Assembly: GCA_028876385.1 (NCBI GenBank)
Contig: JAGWSF010000041.1
Coordinates: 1-49,743 of the forward strand
DNA from: Acidobacteriota bacterium
GTDB lineage: Bacteria > Actinomycetota > Acidimicrobiia > Acidimicrobiales > Palsa-688
Direction of reading: 5' to 3'
Length of the DNA: 49,743 nt
Shown: positions 8,289 to 16,477 of the stretch, in pieces
How the letters are laid out: each line of letters opens with the position of its first letter
Position numbering within the stretch: the first letter of the stretch is position 1
Position numbers and translations under genes: made by a program
The notes under the pieces: generated by a model
The model's database searches: none
What the model saw: only the letters and a program-made list of their open reading frames with translations
What the model was told of the DNA's origin: nothing

Positions 8289-8294
8289 TACCGT
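8289..8294 (+). promoter_or_regulatory. -10 element of the SDR gene
   Basis: TACCGT ends six bases before the ATG at 8301; there is no Shine-Dalgarno, consistent with a leaderless mRNA. Confidence 0.5.
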
Positions 8295-8300
8295 CAGCGT

Positions 8301-9215
8301 ATGAGCGATATCGGATACGACGGCAAGGTAGCGATCGTCACGGGAGCCGGCGGCGGCCTGGGCCGTCAGCATGCCCTGCTCCTCGCGTCCCGCGGGGCGC
8401 GCGTCGTGGTCAACGACCTGGGCGGCTCGGTCAGCGGGGAAGGGTCCGATCTGGGCCCGGCCGACAAGGTCGTGGAGGAGATCCGGGCGGCTGGCGGCGA
8501 GGCGGTTTCGGATGGCAACAGCGTGGCCACCCCCGAGGGCGGTCAGGCCATCGTCCAGACCGCCATCGACCACTTCGGCCAGATCGACATCGTGGTCAAC
8601 AACGCCGGGATTCTCCGGGACAAGACTTTCCACAACCTCACCCCCGAGCTGCTCAACCCGGTGCTCGACGTCCACCTGAAGGGGGCGTTCCACGTGACCC
8701 AGCCGGCCTGGGTGAAGATGCGCGAGCAGGGCTACGGCCGGGTGATCAACACCGCGTCGCAGTCGGGCGTGCTCGGCAACTTCGGGCAGAGCAACTACGG
8801 GGCGGCCAAGATGGGCCTGGTCGGCTTGACCCGGGTCCTCGCCCTGGAGGGGGCCAAGTACAACATCAAGGTCAATGCCATCGCCCCCATCGCCCGCACC
8901 CGGATGACCGAGGACATCATGGGGGCTCTGGCCGACTCACTCGACCCCGAGTTGGTGTCGCCGGTCGTGGCCTGGCTGGCATCGGAGGACTGCTCCGTGA
9001 CCGGTGAGGTCTTCACCGTGGCCGCCGGACGCGTCGCCCGGTTCTTCGTCGGGATGACCAAGGGCTACTTCAACCCCCACCTGACCGTCGAGGACGTGCG
9101 CGACCACCTCGATCAGATCCGCGACGAGCAGGGCTACCTGGTCCCCACCAGCGCCAACGAGGAGAACGCCTTCCTCTTCTCCTTCCTCCAGGAGCAGTCC
9201 GGCCAGGCCGGCTAG
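8301..9215 (+). CDS. SDR family oxidoreductase, 3-hydroxyacyl-CoA dehydrogenase-like (HSD17B4 type)
   Basis: A 304-residue short-chain dehydrogenase resembling the dehydrogenase unit of multifunctional enzyme type 2 in fatty acid/sterol beta-oxidation. It has the cofactor motif TGAGGGLG near residues 14-21, NNAG, and the catalytic Ser-Tyr-Lys set in NTASQSGVLGNFGQSNYGAAK. VVVNDLGGSVSGEG after the second strand is typical of this subgroup. The C-terminal extension (DVRDHLDQIRDEQGY) also matches. The ATG at 8301 is set by the leaderless promoter; an upstream GTG would add 15 non-conserved residues. Its stop overlaps the convergent next gene within the four bases CTAG. The exact acyl-CoA substrate is unknown. 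Confidence 0.87.
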   Translation: MSDIGYDGKVAIVTGAGGGLGRQHALLLASRGARVVVNDLGGSVSGEGSDLGPADKVVEEIRAAGGEAVSDGNSVATPEGGQAIVQTAIDHFGQIDIVVNNAGILRDKTFHNLTPELLNPVLDVHLKGAFHVTQPAWVKMREQGYGRVINTASQSGVLGNFGQSNYGAAKMGLVGLTRVLALEGAKYNIKVNAIAPIARTRMTEDIMGALADSLDPELVSPVVAWLASEDCSVTGEVFTVAAGRVARFFVGMTKGYFNPHLTVEDVRDHLDQIRDEQGYLVPTSANEENAFLFSFLQEQSGQAG

Positions 9216-9745
9216 TCCAGCCGGACCCGGTGGAGGAGCTCCCAGCGGCCTCCCCCACCGACCATCACCCAAACCTCCTCGGCCCGGCAGGGCAGCGGGA
9301 GTTTCACCGCCACGTCAGCGGCTATGGGCACGAGCTCGACCCCGTCGCTGGCGTGGGCCACCGTCAGGTGGGGGATGACCTCGTCGAACTCGTCCTCCCA
9401 GGGAGGGGTCCCGAAGCGGTCGGCCAGGCGGTGGATCAGCGACGTGAACAGTCCGGATGGTTCGGGCGCCAGCCACAGGACCCGGCGCCCGAACCATCCC
9501 ACCCGGTCGAGCACGAAGTCGAAGGCGGGTACCTCGGCGAGTTCCTTGTCCAGCTCGGCCAGGTCGTCCGGTCCGATCTCGTCGGGAGGTAACCACGGCA
9601 CCACGAGTGTCACATGGGCGGGTACTCCGGCCATGGCCACGGGATCGTGCTCGAGGCGCCAGCGGCCGACCACCGAATCGGCCTTGGGGACCGGGATGAG
9701 CACGGCGCTCTGGCGGCGGCCGCTGCTGGTCCCGGGCCCGGTCAT
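9212..9745 (-). CDS. 2'-5' RNA ligase family (2H phosphoesterase) protein
   Basis: A 177-residue protein with the two HxTx motifs that define the 2H phosphoesterase superfamily: HVTL at residues 44-47 and HLTV at 126-129. Length and spacing suit the LigT/2'-5' RNA ligase-like branch, which works on 2'-5' or cyclic phosphodiester bonds in RNA or nucleotides. The natural substrate in actinobacteria is not established. Its stop interlocks with that of the SDR gene. The neighbouring ligC encodes an unrelated nucleic-acid enzyme on the same strand, separated by only about 13 bases. Confidence 0.85.
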   Translation of the reverse strand: MTGPGTSSGRRQSAVLIPVPKADSVVGRWRLEHDPVAMAGVPAHVTLVVPWLPPDEIGPDDLAELDKELAEVPAFDFVLDRVGWFGRRVLWLAPEPSGLFTSLIHRLADRFGTPPWEDEFDEVIPHLTVAHASDGVELVPIAADVAVKLPLPCRAEEVWVMVGGGGRWELLHRVRLD

Positions 9746-9758
9746 AGAGAGGGATACC

Positions 9759-10817
9759 CTAGGCGCCGAAGACGTCGGAGAGGAGCGCCGGGACGGCCGC
9801 GTCGAGCTGATCGTAGGTGCAGCTCATCGGGTCCCGGTCGGGGCGCCACCGTCGGAACCGGGCGGTGTGGCGGAGCCGGCGACCCTGCAGGTGCTCGAAG
9901 GCCGCCTCGACCACCAGACGGGGGTCGAGCAACTCGAAGCTCAGGTCCTTGCCGGCATTCCAGCGGCTGCCAGCCCCCGGCGCCTTCCCACCGTCGGCGA
10001 CCATGAAACCGGCCCACTCGGCCCACGGGTGGTCCACCGGGCCCCGGTAGGGAGCGAGCTCCTCGACGAGCTGGCGACGCCGCTCGACCGGGAACGAACC
10101 GATCACTCCCACATGTTGGAGTCGACCCTCCTCGTAGAGTCCGAGCATCAGCGATCCGACGACCGACCGGTCGGCGCTGTACCAGCGGAACCCGCCCACC
10201 ACGAAATCGCCGGTCCGTTCGTGCTTCACCTTGATCATGGCCCTCTGGTCGGGGAGGTAGCGGAGCTCCCGGCCCTTGGCCACCACTCCGTCCAACCCGG
10301 CACCTTCGAAGCGGTCGAACCAGTCCCGGGCGGTCTCGAGCTCGGCGGTGATCGGGGTGAGGTGCACCGGGGACCGGGCACCGCCCAGAACCGCCTCCAA
10401 GTGCTCCCGGCGGGCGGCGAAAGGCGACTGGCGCAGGTCCTCGCTTTCGACGGCGAGCAGGTCGAAGGCCACGAAGCTGGCCGGTGTGTCGCGTGCGAGC
10501 GTGGCCACCCGAGAGGCCGCCGGGTGGATGCGCTGTGACAGCAGGTCGAAGTCCAGGCCGTCCGGGCCGGCCAGCACCACCTCCCCGTCGACCACGCAGC
10601 GGGCCGGGAACTCCCGGCGCACGGCCTCCACGACATCGGGAAAGTACCGCGTCAGAGGCTTGCCGTTGCGGCTGCCGAGCTCCACCTCGTCGCCGTCGCG
10701 GAACACCACGCACCGGAAACCGTCCCATTTCGGCTCGTACAGGTAGTCGCCGACGGGAAGCGCCTTGGCCGGCTTGGCCAGCATCGGTGCCACCGGCGGG
10801 CGAACGGGAAGGTCCAT
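9759..10817 (-). CDS. ligC: ATP-dependent DNA ligase, LigC type
   Basis: A 352-residue nucleotidyltransferase plus OB-fold DNA ligase. The adenylated lysine is Lys30 in motif I (EPKWDGFR). Motif III is FVAFDLLAV, motif IV GLDGVVAKG and motif V AMIKVKH. Length and architecture match mycobacterial LigC rather than LigD, because the polymerase and nuclease domains are absent. Family knowledge places LigC in backup end joining and gap repair. The ATG at 10817 follows TAGGTT with a seven-base spacer, indicating a leaderless mRNA. It lies 10 bases behind the malQ stop on the same strand, but the embedded promoter suggests it can be transcribed separately. Confidence 0.88.
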   Translation of the reverse strand: MDLPVRPPVAPMLAKPAKALPVGDYLYEPKWDGFRCVVFRDGDEVELGSRNGKPLTRYFPDVVEAVRREFPARCVVDGEVVLAGPDGLDFDLLSQRIHPAASRVATLARDTPASFVAFDLLAVESEDLRQSPFAARREHLEAVLGGARSPVHLTPITAELETARDWFDRFEGAGLDGVVAKGRELRYLPDQRAMIKVKHERTGDFVVGGFRWYSADRSVVGSLMLGLYEEGRLQHVGVIGSFPVERRRQLVEELAPYRGPVDHPWAEWAGFMVADGGKAPGAGSRWNAGKDLSFELLDPRLVVEAAFEHLQGRRLRHTARFRRWRPDRDPMSCTYDQLDAAVPALLSDVFGA

Positions 10818-10824
10818 CGTGCGA

Positions 10825-10830
10825 AACCTA
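10825..10830 (-). promoter_or_regulatory. -10 element of ligC
   Basis: TAGGTT ends seven bases before the ATG at 10817 and overlaps the TAG stop region of malQ. Confidence 0.5.
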
Positions 10831-12624
10831 GCTGCCGGGCGGCCTACCGAGAACCTCGGCGACCCTCCGGGCGAGCTCGGACCGCTCCACGTCCTCGAGC
10901 GGCACGGGTAGGGCCAGGGACCAGTTGGGCCAGCCGTCGGTGGTGCCCGGCATGTTCGGTCGCTCCTCGACGGCCAGCGCGTCGTCGAGGGTGGCTACGA
11001 GGAGGCTGCAGGGTGCCCGGGCCAGGTCGCGGTGGACCTCGACGATGACCTCGGCGGGATCGCCCCCAGGGGCCCGCTCGCGTAGGTGGTCGAGCAGGCG
11101 GGCCGACGACTCCTCGTTGGGGTCGGTACCGAGATCGCGCTGGGCCTGCAGGTCGGAACCGCTAAGGACCCCGGCCACCGTCGGCAGATCGTGGGTCGTC
11201 ACCGCGCCCATGGCCGCCTCGGGCCACTGCTCGGTGGGCGCATCCTCGAACCACCACACCCGGTAGGACAGGATCCGACGCTCGGCCAGGTCGCGGCGGA
11301 CCTCGTCCTGGACGGTGCCCAGGTCCTCACCGATCACGTAGGCCCCGGCCCGGTGCGCTTCGAGGGTCAAAATGTTGAGCATGTCGTGGTGGGGGTAGGC
11401 GACATAGGTCCCGTCCCGGGGGTGGGCGCCCGGCGGGATCCAGAACAGCCGGAACAGACCCATGACGTGGTCCACCCGCACCCCCGACCCGTGGGTGAGC
11501 GCCGAGCGCAGAGCCTCGATCCACGGCCCATAGCCGCCGGCCCGGAGCCTCCACGGGTCGAACGGGGGCAGGCCCCAGTCCTGGCCCCTCGTGTTGAACT
11601 CGTCGGGCGGCGCACCGACGCGCATCCCCCGGGCGAAGGCCTCGGGCCAAATCCACGTGTCGGGCCCGCTCGGGTCCACCCCGACGGCCAGGTCCACGAC
11701 CAGGCCGAGAGCCTGGTCGGCGGCGCGGACCTGCTCGTCGGTCACCCACTGCAGCCACGCGTGGAAGTCCCGGCGTTCCGGGTCGCCGGCGGCGTCGGCC
11801 GGCCATCTACTCCAGTCCGCACCGTGGCGCTCGGCCAGGGCGCAGTAGGTCGCGAAGCGCTCGAGGGCGTCCCCCCGAGTCGACCGGAAGGTGGCGAACC
11901 CTTGATCGCTCCGGGTCAAGGCGAAGAGCCGCTCGAGGGCCTCGGACTTGAGATCCCAGACCCGGTCGCGGTCGATCACCCGTTGATCGTTGAGGGCCCG
12001 CCCGGCCGCTCCGAGGGCATCGAGACCGCTCAACTGCCCGGCGCCGGGTACCTCCTCGACGGCGATGTAAATGGGGTCTAGGAAGCACCGACTGCCGGGG
12101 TAGTACGGGCTGGGCTGGCGGGGCCGGCCGGGGGTAGCGGCGTGCAACGGGTTGATGAGGGTGAACCCGGCCCCGCTGCTCCGGGCCCACTCGTTGAGCC
12201 GGCGCAGGTCGGCCAGGTCGCCCATGCCCCAACTGCGGCGCGACCGGGTGGCGTACACCTGCGAGGAGAAACCCCACCGCCGGGACGCCGGGGGCGCCGC
12301 CCGTCCGGGGCTCACCACGAGCGGGTGAGGCGGCCGATCACGGGGTTCGAACCTGTGGTAGCCGGGGAGCAGGTCGGCCGGAAGGGGACCGGCGACGGCC
12401 ACCTCGGCACCGTCCTCGGTGACCACGCGCCCCGGGCCCAGGTCGGGAAGCGGGTGGTCGAGCCGGACGGTCACCGCCTGCGGAGGGGGCGGATCACCGG
12501 GCCCGGCACCCATCCCGGCCAGGATGGCGTCCACCGTCTCGGGGGGCGCGGCGCGCCAGTTGCCGGCGTAGTCGTGGTAACCGAGGGCCACCCCCCAGGC
12601 CTCGGGTCGAACGTCGCCGGTCAC
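10828..12624 (-). CDS. malQ: 4-alpha-glucanotransferase
   Basis: A 598-residue GH77 amylomaltase that transfers alpha-1,4-glucan segments between maltooligosaccharides in glycogen/maltodextrin metabolism. Diagnostic blocks are GVRVDHVMGLFRLFWIP, which carries the nucleophile Asp, HRAGAYVIGEDLGTV, which contains the acid/base Glu, and VTTHDLPTVAGV with the third Asp. An N-terminal domain precedes the barrel (SSQVYATRSRRSWGMGDLADLRRL). The GTG start at 12624 has TAGAGG six bases upstream, so it is probably leaderless. The start codon lies only 23 bases from that of the divergent DUF72 gene. Length is a little below that of many GH77 enzymes (about 650-720). Confidence 0.92.
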   Translation of the reverse strand: MTGDVRPEAWGVALGYHDYAGNWRAAPPETVDAILAGMGAGPGDPPPPQAVTVRLDHPLPDLGPGRVVTEDGAEVAVAGPLPADLLPGYHRFEPRDRPPHPLVVSPGRAAPPASRRWGFSSQVYATRSRRSWGMGDLADLRRLNEWARSSGAGFTLINPLHAATPGRPRQPSPYYPGSRCFLDPIYIAVEEVPGAGQLSGLDALGAAGRALNDQRVIDRDRVWDLKSEALERLFALTRSDQGFATFRSTRGDALERFATYCALAERHGADWSRWPADAAGDPERRDFHAWLQWVTDEQVRAADQALGLVVDLAVGVDPSGPDTWIWPEAFARGMRVGAPPDEFNTRGQDWGLPPFDPWRLRAGGYGPWIEALRSALTHGSGVRVDHVMGLFRLFWIPPGAHPRDGTYVAYPHHDMLNILTLEAHRAGAYVIGEDLGTVQDEVRRDLAERRILSYRVWWFEDAPTEQWPEAAMGAVTTHDLPTVAGVLSGSDLQAQRDLGTDPNEESSARLLDHLRERAPGGDPAEVIVEVHRDLARAPCSLLVATLDDALAVEERPNMPGTTDGWPNWSLALPVPLEDVERSELARRVAEVLGRPPGS

Positions 12625-12647
12625 AGCGCGCCTCTAGCCTGGGGCTC
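12625..12647. promoter_or_regulatory. compact bidirectional leaderless promoter for malQ and the DUF72 gene
   Basis: Only 23 bases separate the two GTG starts. On the plus strand TAGCCT (12635-12640) is seven bases from GTG; on the minus strand TAGAGG (12636-12631) is six bases from GTG. The two -10 hexamers share a central CTAG, so RNA polymerases must compete for the site. Confidence 0.5.
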
Positions 12648-13589
12648 GTGCTCCACGTCCACCACGACGGCGCGGCCGTTACCGTCGGTGACTGCAGGGT
12701 GCTGTTCGGGACCACCTCGTGGGCGGACAGGAGTCTGGTGCAAGCGGGCACTTTCTACCCCCGCAAGACCATGAACGCACGGGACCGCCTGGCCTACTAC
12801 GCCACGCGCTTCCCGCTCAGTGAGATCTCCACCACCTACCGCTTCCCTCCGACCCCGCAGCTCGCCGCCCAGTGGGTGGACCGCTCCCCCGCCGGCTTCG
12901 TCTTCGACGTACGGGCGTGGTCGCTGCTCAGCGGGGCACCCACCCTTCCCGATTCCCTCTGGCCCGACCTCCAGCCGGCTGTCGCCGCCCGCCACCGCGA
13001 CGCCCGACGGCTCTACGCCGGTCACCTCCCCGAGGCGGTGGTGGACGAGTGCTGGGACCGCTTCCTCCACGGCATCGAGCCGCTGCGCAGCAGCGGCCGG
13101 CTCGGCGTGCTGATCCTGCAGTATCCGGGGTGGTTCTCCCCCCGGCCGGATTCGTGGGCCGAACTGGCCGTGGTCAGCCGACGCCTCGCCGGCTACCGCG
13201 TGGCGGTCGAGTTCCGCAGCCCGAAGTGGCTGGCCGGAGACGCCGACGGAGGCCACGAAGCGCAGATGGAATGGCTCGAGGACCACGGTCTGGCCTATGT
13301 ATGCGTGGACGGCCCCGACGTCGGTCCCCGGGCCGGGTGCGGCATGGTGGCCGCCACATCGGACGTGGCCGTCGTCCGCTTCATCGGGCGACGACAGGTC
13401 GGCGACGAGCCGTGGACCGTCCCCTACCGCTACAGCCGGTCCGAGCTCGGGGCCTGGGTCGGCCGGATACGCCAACTGGCCTCGTCGTCGCGGGAGGTTC
13501 ATGTCCTCATGGATAACTGTTGGGGGTCCGACGCGGTGGACAATGCTTTGGAGCTGGCCCGGTTAGTCGCGTCCGACCTGGACCACTGA
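12648..13589 (+). CDS. DUF72 domain-containing protein
   Basis: A 313-residue TIM-barrel-like DUF72 protein. The opening VLFGTTSWADRSLVQAGTFYP is the family signature; further conserved parts are YYATRFPLSEISTTYRFPP, GVLILQYPGWFSP and the late VHVLMDNCWGSDAVDNALELARL. The biochemical role of DUF72 is not established. It is divergent from malQ, and its 3' end overlaps the convergent NTF2-like gene by 27 bases. Confidence 0.85.
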   Translation: MLHVHHDGAAVTVGDCRVLFGTTSWADRSLVQAGTFYPRKTMNARDRLAYYATRFPLSEISTTYRFPPTPQLAAQWVDRSPAGFVFDVRAWSLLSGAPTLPDSLWPDLQPAVAARHRDARRLYAGHLPEAVVDECWDRFLHGIEPLRSSGRLGVLILQYPGWFSPRPDSWAELAVVSRRLAGYRVAVEFRSPKWLAGDADGGHEAQMEWLEDHGLAYVCVDGPDVGPRAGCGMVAATSDVAVVRFIGRRQVGDEPWTVPYRYSRSELGAWVGRIRQLASSSREVHVLMDNCWGSDAVDNALELARLVASDLDH

Positions 13590-13946
13590 GCCGTGGTGGC
13601 CGACCATGCGCCACCGACCCTGGTGGCGGACGAACAGGTTGAGGGCGGCCACGGTGACGCCGCCCTGGTCGCCGAGCAGGTTCTCGTCGAGCGACACCCA
13701 AGCGGCGTCACCGACCACCGTGGGCCTCTCACGGGTAACCACGAACTGCAGCTGGGCTCCGTTCTGGAACAGCGCGAAGAACGACGAGGCCACCGCTCCC
13801 CAGCCCTCCAGGGTGGCCCATCCCGGGTGGGTGCAGGTCACCCGCTCGGACCGCTCCCACAGGTCCGACATGGCGTCGAGGTCACGGGTCTCGAAAGCGT
13901 CGTAATAGCTGCGGTTGACGGCCAGCACCGCCTGTTCGTCGTCCAC
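13563..13946 (-). CDS. nuclear transport factor 2-like (SnoaL/DUF4440-type) protein
   Basis: A 127-residue alpha+beta barrel protein of the NTF2-like superfamily. The N-terminal helix pattern VLAVNRSYYDAFETRDLDAMSDLW and the strands ending in NLFVRHQGRWRMVGHHGS are typical of SnoaL_3/DUF4440 folds. These serve as small enzymes or ligand-binding domains, and no function can be assigned here. Two tandem GTG codons are possible starts. The second, at 13946, was chosen because TAGGTT then lies at the usual six-base distance; the first would leave only three bases. Confidence 0.75.
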   Translation of the reverse strand: MDDEQAVLAVNRSYYDAFETRDLDAMSDLWERSERVTCTHPGWATLEGWGAVASSFFALFQNGAQLQFVVTRERPTVVGDAAWVSLDENLLGDQGGVTVAALNLFVRHQGRWRMVGHHGSVVQVGRD

Positions 13947-13988
13947 CACGCGAACCTATCTCCGTTGCGGTTGATCTAGCGTCGCCGG
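13947..13988. promoter_or_regulatory. divergent leaderless promoters
   Basis: On the minus strand TAGGTT (13958-13953) is six bases before GTG 13946. On the plus strand TAGCGT (13977-13982) is six bases before ATG 13989. No Shine-Dalgarno is seen for either gene. Confidence 0.5.
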
Positions 13989-14894
13989 ATGGAGTCTGGC
14001 GAGATGAGAGTGACCGGAGCCGACGGTGTCGACCTCGTGGTCCACCATCTCGGAGGAGACGGCCCCCCGGTCATGCTGGCCCACGCCACCGGCTTCCACG
14101 GCCGCTGCTGGGTGCCGGTGGCCTCGGTGCTGTCCCGCTCCTACACCGTCTGGGCACTCGACCAGCGCGGTCACGGTCGCTCGGGGAGGTCGCCCGACGG
14201 CCGCTACGACGACTGGGGCCGCTTCGCCGACGATCTCCTCGCCGCGGTCGACGCCATCGGCGGGCACGGCTGGCGGGCCGGTGGTCACTCCCTGGGGGGC
14301 GGCGTCAGCCTGCTCGCCGAGGCCCGCCGGCCCGGCACCTTCACGGCGATCTGCTGCTACGAGCCGGTCGTCATGCCCCCTCCCGAGCTGGTCGGGTCCG
14401 ATCCGACCGGGCGGGGACCCAACCCGCTGGCCCAGCTGGCCCGTAAACGGCGCCCGACCTTCGCGTCGCGCCAGGCGGCCGAGGCCAACTACCGGTCGAA
14501 GCCCCCGTTTTCGGCTTTCGACCCCGAAGCCCTCCGCTGCTACGTGGAGGACGGCCTGGTGGACCTGCCCGACGGCAGCGTCGGCCTGGCCTGCACACGG
14601 GAGGACGAAGCGGCGGTCTTCGAGGGCGCCCCGCACAGCCCCACCTGGGACGAGCTGCCCACGGTGCGGGCCCCGGTGGCGGTGCTGTCCGGCACCGACA
14701 TGAGCGACCCGGTCGCCCGCTTCGCCCCGCTCATCGCCCGGCGGCTGCCGAGAGGCGGCTACCGGGCCCTCGAGGGGCTCGACCACTTCGGGCCCATGAC
14801 CAGGCCCCGCCTGATCGGGGAGGTGATGGCCGCCGCTCTGGCCGGCGGGGAGGCGGGCGGCCGGTCCACCATCGCCGTCACATCCCCTAAGTAG
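13989..14894 (+). CDS. alpha/beta hydrolase
   Basis: A 301-residue alpha/beta-fold hydrolase. The oxyanion region is MLAHATGFHGRCW, the DQRGHGRSGRS block follows, and the nucleophile elbow is GGHSLGGG (Ser near residue 100). The catalytic His is probably that of LEGLDHFGPM near the C-terminus. Substrate unknown: esterases, epoxide hydrolases and C-C hydrolases share these motifs. It is followed after 11 bases by the nuclease gene, which has its own -10-like hexamer overlapping this gene's end. Confidence 0.82.
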   Translation: MESGEMRVTGADGVDLVVHHLGGDGPPVMLAHATGFHGRCWVPVASVLSRSYTVWALDQRGHGRSGRSPDGRYDDWGRFADDLLAAVDAIGGHGWRAGGHSLGGGVSLLAEARRPGTFTAICCYEPVVMPPPELVGSDPTGRGPNPLAQLARKRRPTFASRQAAEANYRSKPPFSAFDPEALRCYVEDGLVDLPDGSVGLACTREDEAAVFEGAPHSPTWDELPTVRAPVAVLSGTDMSDPVARFAPLIARRLPRGGYRALEGLDHFGPMTRPRLIGEVMAAALAGGEAGGRSTIAVTSPK

Positions 14895-14897
14895 CCT
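14892..14897 (+). promoter_or_regulatory. -10 element of the RecB/Cas4-like nuclease gene
   Basis: TAGCCT ends eight bases before the ATG at 14906 and includes the TAG stop of the hydrolase gene. Confidence 0.4.
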
Positions 14898-14905
14898 GAT
14901 CGACG

Positions 14906-15736
14906 ATGGCCCTGCCGCTTCCGACCTCGCTGTCGCCTTCGAAGGTGTCCTCGTTCAAGGATTGCGCTCTGGCTTTCCGCCTCTCGGTCATCGATCGGCT
15001 GCCCGAGCCCCCCTCTCCGTACGCTGCCAAGGGCACGCTGGTGCACCGGGCCCTCCAGCTGCTCATGTGGGAGGAGGAGCCCACCGACCGCACCGTCGAC
15101 GCCGCGCTGGCCAAGCTGGAGCGGGCCGTGCCCGAGGTACTCGACGGCGAGGAGTACCGGGCCCTGCCCTGGGAGCCCGGCCAGAAGGAAGACTTCGTGG
15201 CCGACGCCGCGGTGCTCATCGAGAACTATTTCCGCCTGGAGGACCCAACCGCGGTCAGGGTCATCGGCACCGAGCTGCGGATGTCGGTGGAACTCGGCTC
15301 GCTGCGCCTGTCGGGCATCATCGACCGCCTCGATCTCGACGCCGACGGCGACCTGGTCGTCACCGACTACAAGACGGGCCGGGCCCCGAGCGCCAACTTC
15401 GAGCAGTCCCGCCTCGGCGGCGTCCATTTCTACGCCTTCCTGTGCGAGCAGGTCCTCGGCCGGCGGCCGGTCCGGGTGCAGTTGCTGCACCTTCGTGAGC
15501 CTCTGGCCATCTCGACGGTGCCCTCGGACCAGTCCATCCGGGGCATGCGGCTGCAGACCACGGCCATCTGGGCCGCCGTCGAGCAGGCCTGCGACCGCGA
15601 GGACTTCCGACCCAAACCGGGACGCCTCTGCGATTACTGTGCCTACCACGACCTCTGCCCGGCCGTCGGTGGCGACCTGAGTCGCGTCGGCTACCGGGCC
15701 GGTACCGCCGCAGTGGCCGTGCCGGTGGCCTCATGA
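14906..15736 (+). CDS. RecB/Cas4-like PD-(D/E)XK exonuclease with a predicted iron-sulfur cluster
   Basis: A 276-residue stand-alone nuclease of the PDDEXK_1 family. The nuclease core is visible as GTLVHRALQLLMWEEEP (the RecB-motif His), LSGIIDRLDLDADGDLVVTDYKTG (metal-binding Asp and the DxK lysine) and HFYAFLCEQVLG. Four cysteines, C20 and then C242, C245 and C251, follow the C-Xn-C-x2-C-x5-C pattern of the 4Fe-4S cluster in AddB and Cas4. No CRISPR array or helicase lies nearby, so a role in DNA repair or end processing is inferred, not shown. Its last bases overlap the PAP2 gene start by four bases (ATGA), so the two are translationally coupled. Confidence 0.85.
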   Translation: MALPLPTSLSPSKVSSFKDCALAFRLSVIDRLPEPPSPYAAKGTLVHRALQLLMWEEEPTDRTVDAALAKLERAVPEVLDGEEYRALPWEPGQKEDFVADAAVLIENYFRLEDPTAVRVIGTELRMSVELGSLRLSGIIDRLDLDADGDLVVTDYKTGRAPSANFEQSRLGGVHFYAFLCEQVLGRRPVRVQLLHLREPLAISTVPSDQSIRGMRLQTTAIWAAVEQACDREDFRPKPGRLCDYCAYHDLCPAVGGDLSRVGYRAGTAAVAVPVAS

Positions 15737-16449
15737 GGTCGGCACCTCAGCCCCCTCCCCCCGAGCCTGAACCGGACAGTCCACCGATGAGCCGCCGCCC
15801 CAAGTTCCCGACGGTGCCGATCCCGGCCGCCTTCGACCCCCTCGATGCGGCGGTCGACCGGTGGTTCGAGTCGCGCCTGCGTCACCGACGCAGCGTCGAC
15901 GTGGTCATGTACGGGGCCAGCGCGGTCGGCGACCACGGCGTGGTGTGGCTGGGCCTGGCCGGCATCCAGGCCCTGCGGCGCAACCAGCGGGGCGAGACCT
16001 GGGCCCGGCCCTTCCTGCGCACGGCCATCGGGCTGGGCGTCGAGTCAGTGGTGGTCAACGGCCCGGTGAAGTTCGTGTTCCGCCGGACCCGGCCGCTCCA
16101 CGAGGGGCCCCGACCACTGCACCTGCGCCAGCCCAGGACCAGCAGCTTCCCGAGCGGGCACGCCACCGCCGCCTTCTTCGGTGCCGCCCTGCTTCGCGAC
16201 GACGACCCCCTGTGGCCGGTCTACTACGCGCTGGCGGTCATCGTGGCCGCCAGCCGGGTGCACGTTCGCATTCACCACGCCTCCGACGTCATCGGAGGGG
16301 TCATCACCGGGATCGCCCTGGGCGAGCTCACCCGCCGCCTGGTTCCCGTCGCGCCCCCCTCGGGGCCGGTGCCGCCCGAGCCCACGACCGCGGTCAGGGC
16401 CGAGACGCCGCCGGGGAGTGGCCACCCGGGAGCGTCGGGGACGGAATGA
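15733..16449 (+). CDS. PAP2-family phosphatase
   Basis: A 238-residue membrane phosphatase of the type 2 phosphatidic acid phosphatase family. All three catalytic motifs are intact: KFVFRRTRP (Kx6RP), FPSGH (PSGH) and SRVHVRIHHASD (SRx5Hx3D). Members dephosphorylate phosphatidate, prenyl diphosphates or related lipids at the membrane. The N-terminal 40 residues are proline-rich and probably cytosolic. The start overlaps the preceding nuclease stop by ATGA, so the genes form one transcription unit although their functions look unrelated. Confidence 0.85.
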   Translation: MRSAPQPPPPEPEPDSPPMSRRPKFPTVPIPAAFDPLDAAVDRWFESRLRHRRSVDVVMYGASAVGDHGVVWLGLAGIQALRRNQRGETWARPFLRTAIGLGVESVVVNGPVKFVFRRTRPLHEGPRPLHLRQPRTSSFPSGHATAAFFGAALLRDDDPLWPVYYALAVIVAASRVHVRIHHASDVIGGVITGIALGELTRRLVPVAPPSGPVPPEPTTAVRAETPPGSGHPGASGTE

Positions 16450-16477
16450 CCGATCCCGTCGTCGGGTTGGGAAGGGT

